Below, piece by piece: positions 4,913 to 5,178 of a stretch of 5,178 nucleotides of DNA (the first letter of the stretch is position 1; each line of letters opens with the position of its first letter). The stretch covers positions 1 through 5,178 of the forward strand of contig CAKSPN010000138.1 of the NCBI GenBank assembly GCA_934481375.1. The letters are read 5' to 3'. The DNA comes from an uncultured Clostridia bacterium (GTDB lineage Bacteria; Bacillota; Clostridia; UBA1381). A model generated the notes under the pieces. It ran no database searches, was not told the origin of the DNA, and saw only the letters and a list, made by a program, of their open reading frames with translations. A program made the position numbers and the translations under genes.

Positions 4913-5178
4913 TTAGCTGAGCGCTCTGTAGAGGAATGTAACAATCTGTCCTCTTGAGCAAATTGTATCGGGCGCAAATTCAGTGTCTGAAACACCGCTT
5001 GTAACATCAGAAAAAACTGCCCATTTCACTGCTGAAGCATATTCGGCATCTGCATCAACATCATCAAATGTTCCTGCGCCGCCGAAGTCGGGAGCGCCTG
5101 CGTTTTTCCAAAGGTATTCAACCGTTGAAGCTCTTGTGCAGGGAGTATCGCCCTCGAATTTATCTCCCGAAACCATAC
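4913..5178 (-). CDS. SLH-domain surface protein, C-terminal fragment
   Basis: The last 88 codons, including the stop, of a protein whose start lies beyond the window. SLH domains anchor exported proteins to cell-wall-linked polymer in Gram-positive bacteria. Visible are the second half of one SLH repeat (ending near CTRASTVEYLWKNAG) and one complete repeat starting FDDVDADAEYASAVKWAV and ending SRGQIVTFLYRAL, just before the stop. The repeats follow the usual pattern F-x-DV, aromatic-A-x-AV-x-W, SG near the turn, F-x-PD, and R-x-Q-x-V-x-F-L-x-R-A. The first Met in the frame (5174-5176) is inside an SLH repeat, in the usual G-[IM]-V-S-G position, and is not a start. The protein's main domain and function cannot be known from this piece. 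A strong terminator follows. Confidence 0.88.
   Translation of the reverse strand, partial: MVSGDKFEGDTPCTRASTVEYLWKNAGAPDFGGAGTFDDVDADAEYASAVKWAVFSDVTSGVSDTEFAPDTICSRGQIVTFLYRALS

Noticed and set aside
4750..5007. Minus-strand open frame of 85 codons running through the tRNA-Arg and both terminators
   Set aside because: It is antisense to the tRNA and overlaps the SLH gene in another frame; the KGLEPLTYWF type tail is the familiar antisense-of-tRNA artefact.
5174..5176. ATG as the start of a small SLH protein
   Set aside because: It lies within an SLH repeat and no ribosome binding site can be seen; the gene clearly continues beyond the window.

Overview
The window looks like chromosomal core sequence of a low-to-moderate-GC Firmicute, most likely an anaerobic member of the Clostridia (Oscillospirales or Lachnospirales type). 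The signs are a Gram-positive LexA box, strong sigma-A type promoters, GGAGG ribosome binding sites, a glnA linked to an ANTAR regulator as described in clostridia, and an SLH-domain surface protein. The organism is inferred, not proven.

Layout. All protein genes lie on the minus strand, so reading in their direction means going from high to low coordinates. The 3' end of an SLH-domain protein gene (4913-5178) closes with a terminator at 4861-4900. Facing it on the plus strand is a complete tRNA-Arg(ACG) gene (4744-4820) with its own promoter and terminator. Divergent from the tRNA is lexA (3920-4564), whose promoter is overlapped by a near-consensus LexA box. Next come metK (2636-3823) with its own promoter, and then an apparent operon: glnA-family gene (1118-2437), ANTAR regulator (567-1088) and dapF (1-552, cut off by the window edge), with gaps of only 29 and 14 bases.

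How it fits together. The most interesting part is the glnA-ANTAR unit. The glnA leader carries an intrinsic terminator whose 5' arm is shared with a perfect 7-bp hairpin bearing a six-base loop AAUGGC. A at loop position 1 and G at position 4 are the hallmark of RNA bound by ANTAR antiterminators. The ANTAR protein encoded just downstream is therefore the likely regulator of its own operon. Two oddities suggest this is not a textbook nitrogen circuit. The ANTAR protein has a receiver-like domain with no phosphoacceptor aspartate. The GlnA-family protein keeps its fold motifs but, by eye, has lost several catalytic residues, including the flap glutamate and one metal-binding glutamate. A working idea is that the GS-like protein has become a sensor or altered-specificity enzyme that signals to the unphosphorylatable ANTAR protein.

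The remaining genes (metK, lexA, dapF, tRNA-Arg) are ordinary housekeeping loci with clear signatures. No mobile element, CRISPR array or phage gene was seen, and there is no stretch over 300 bases without a gene.
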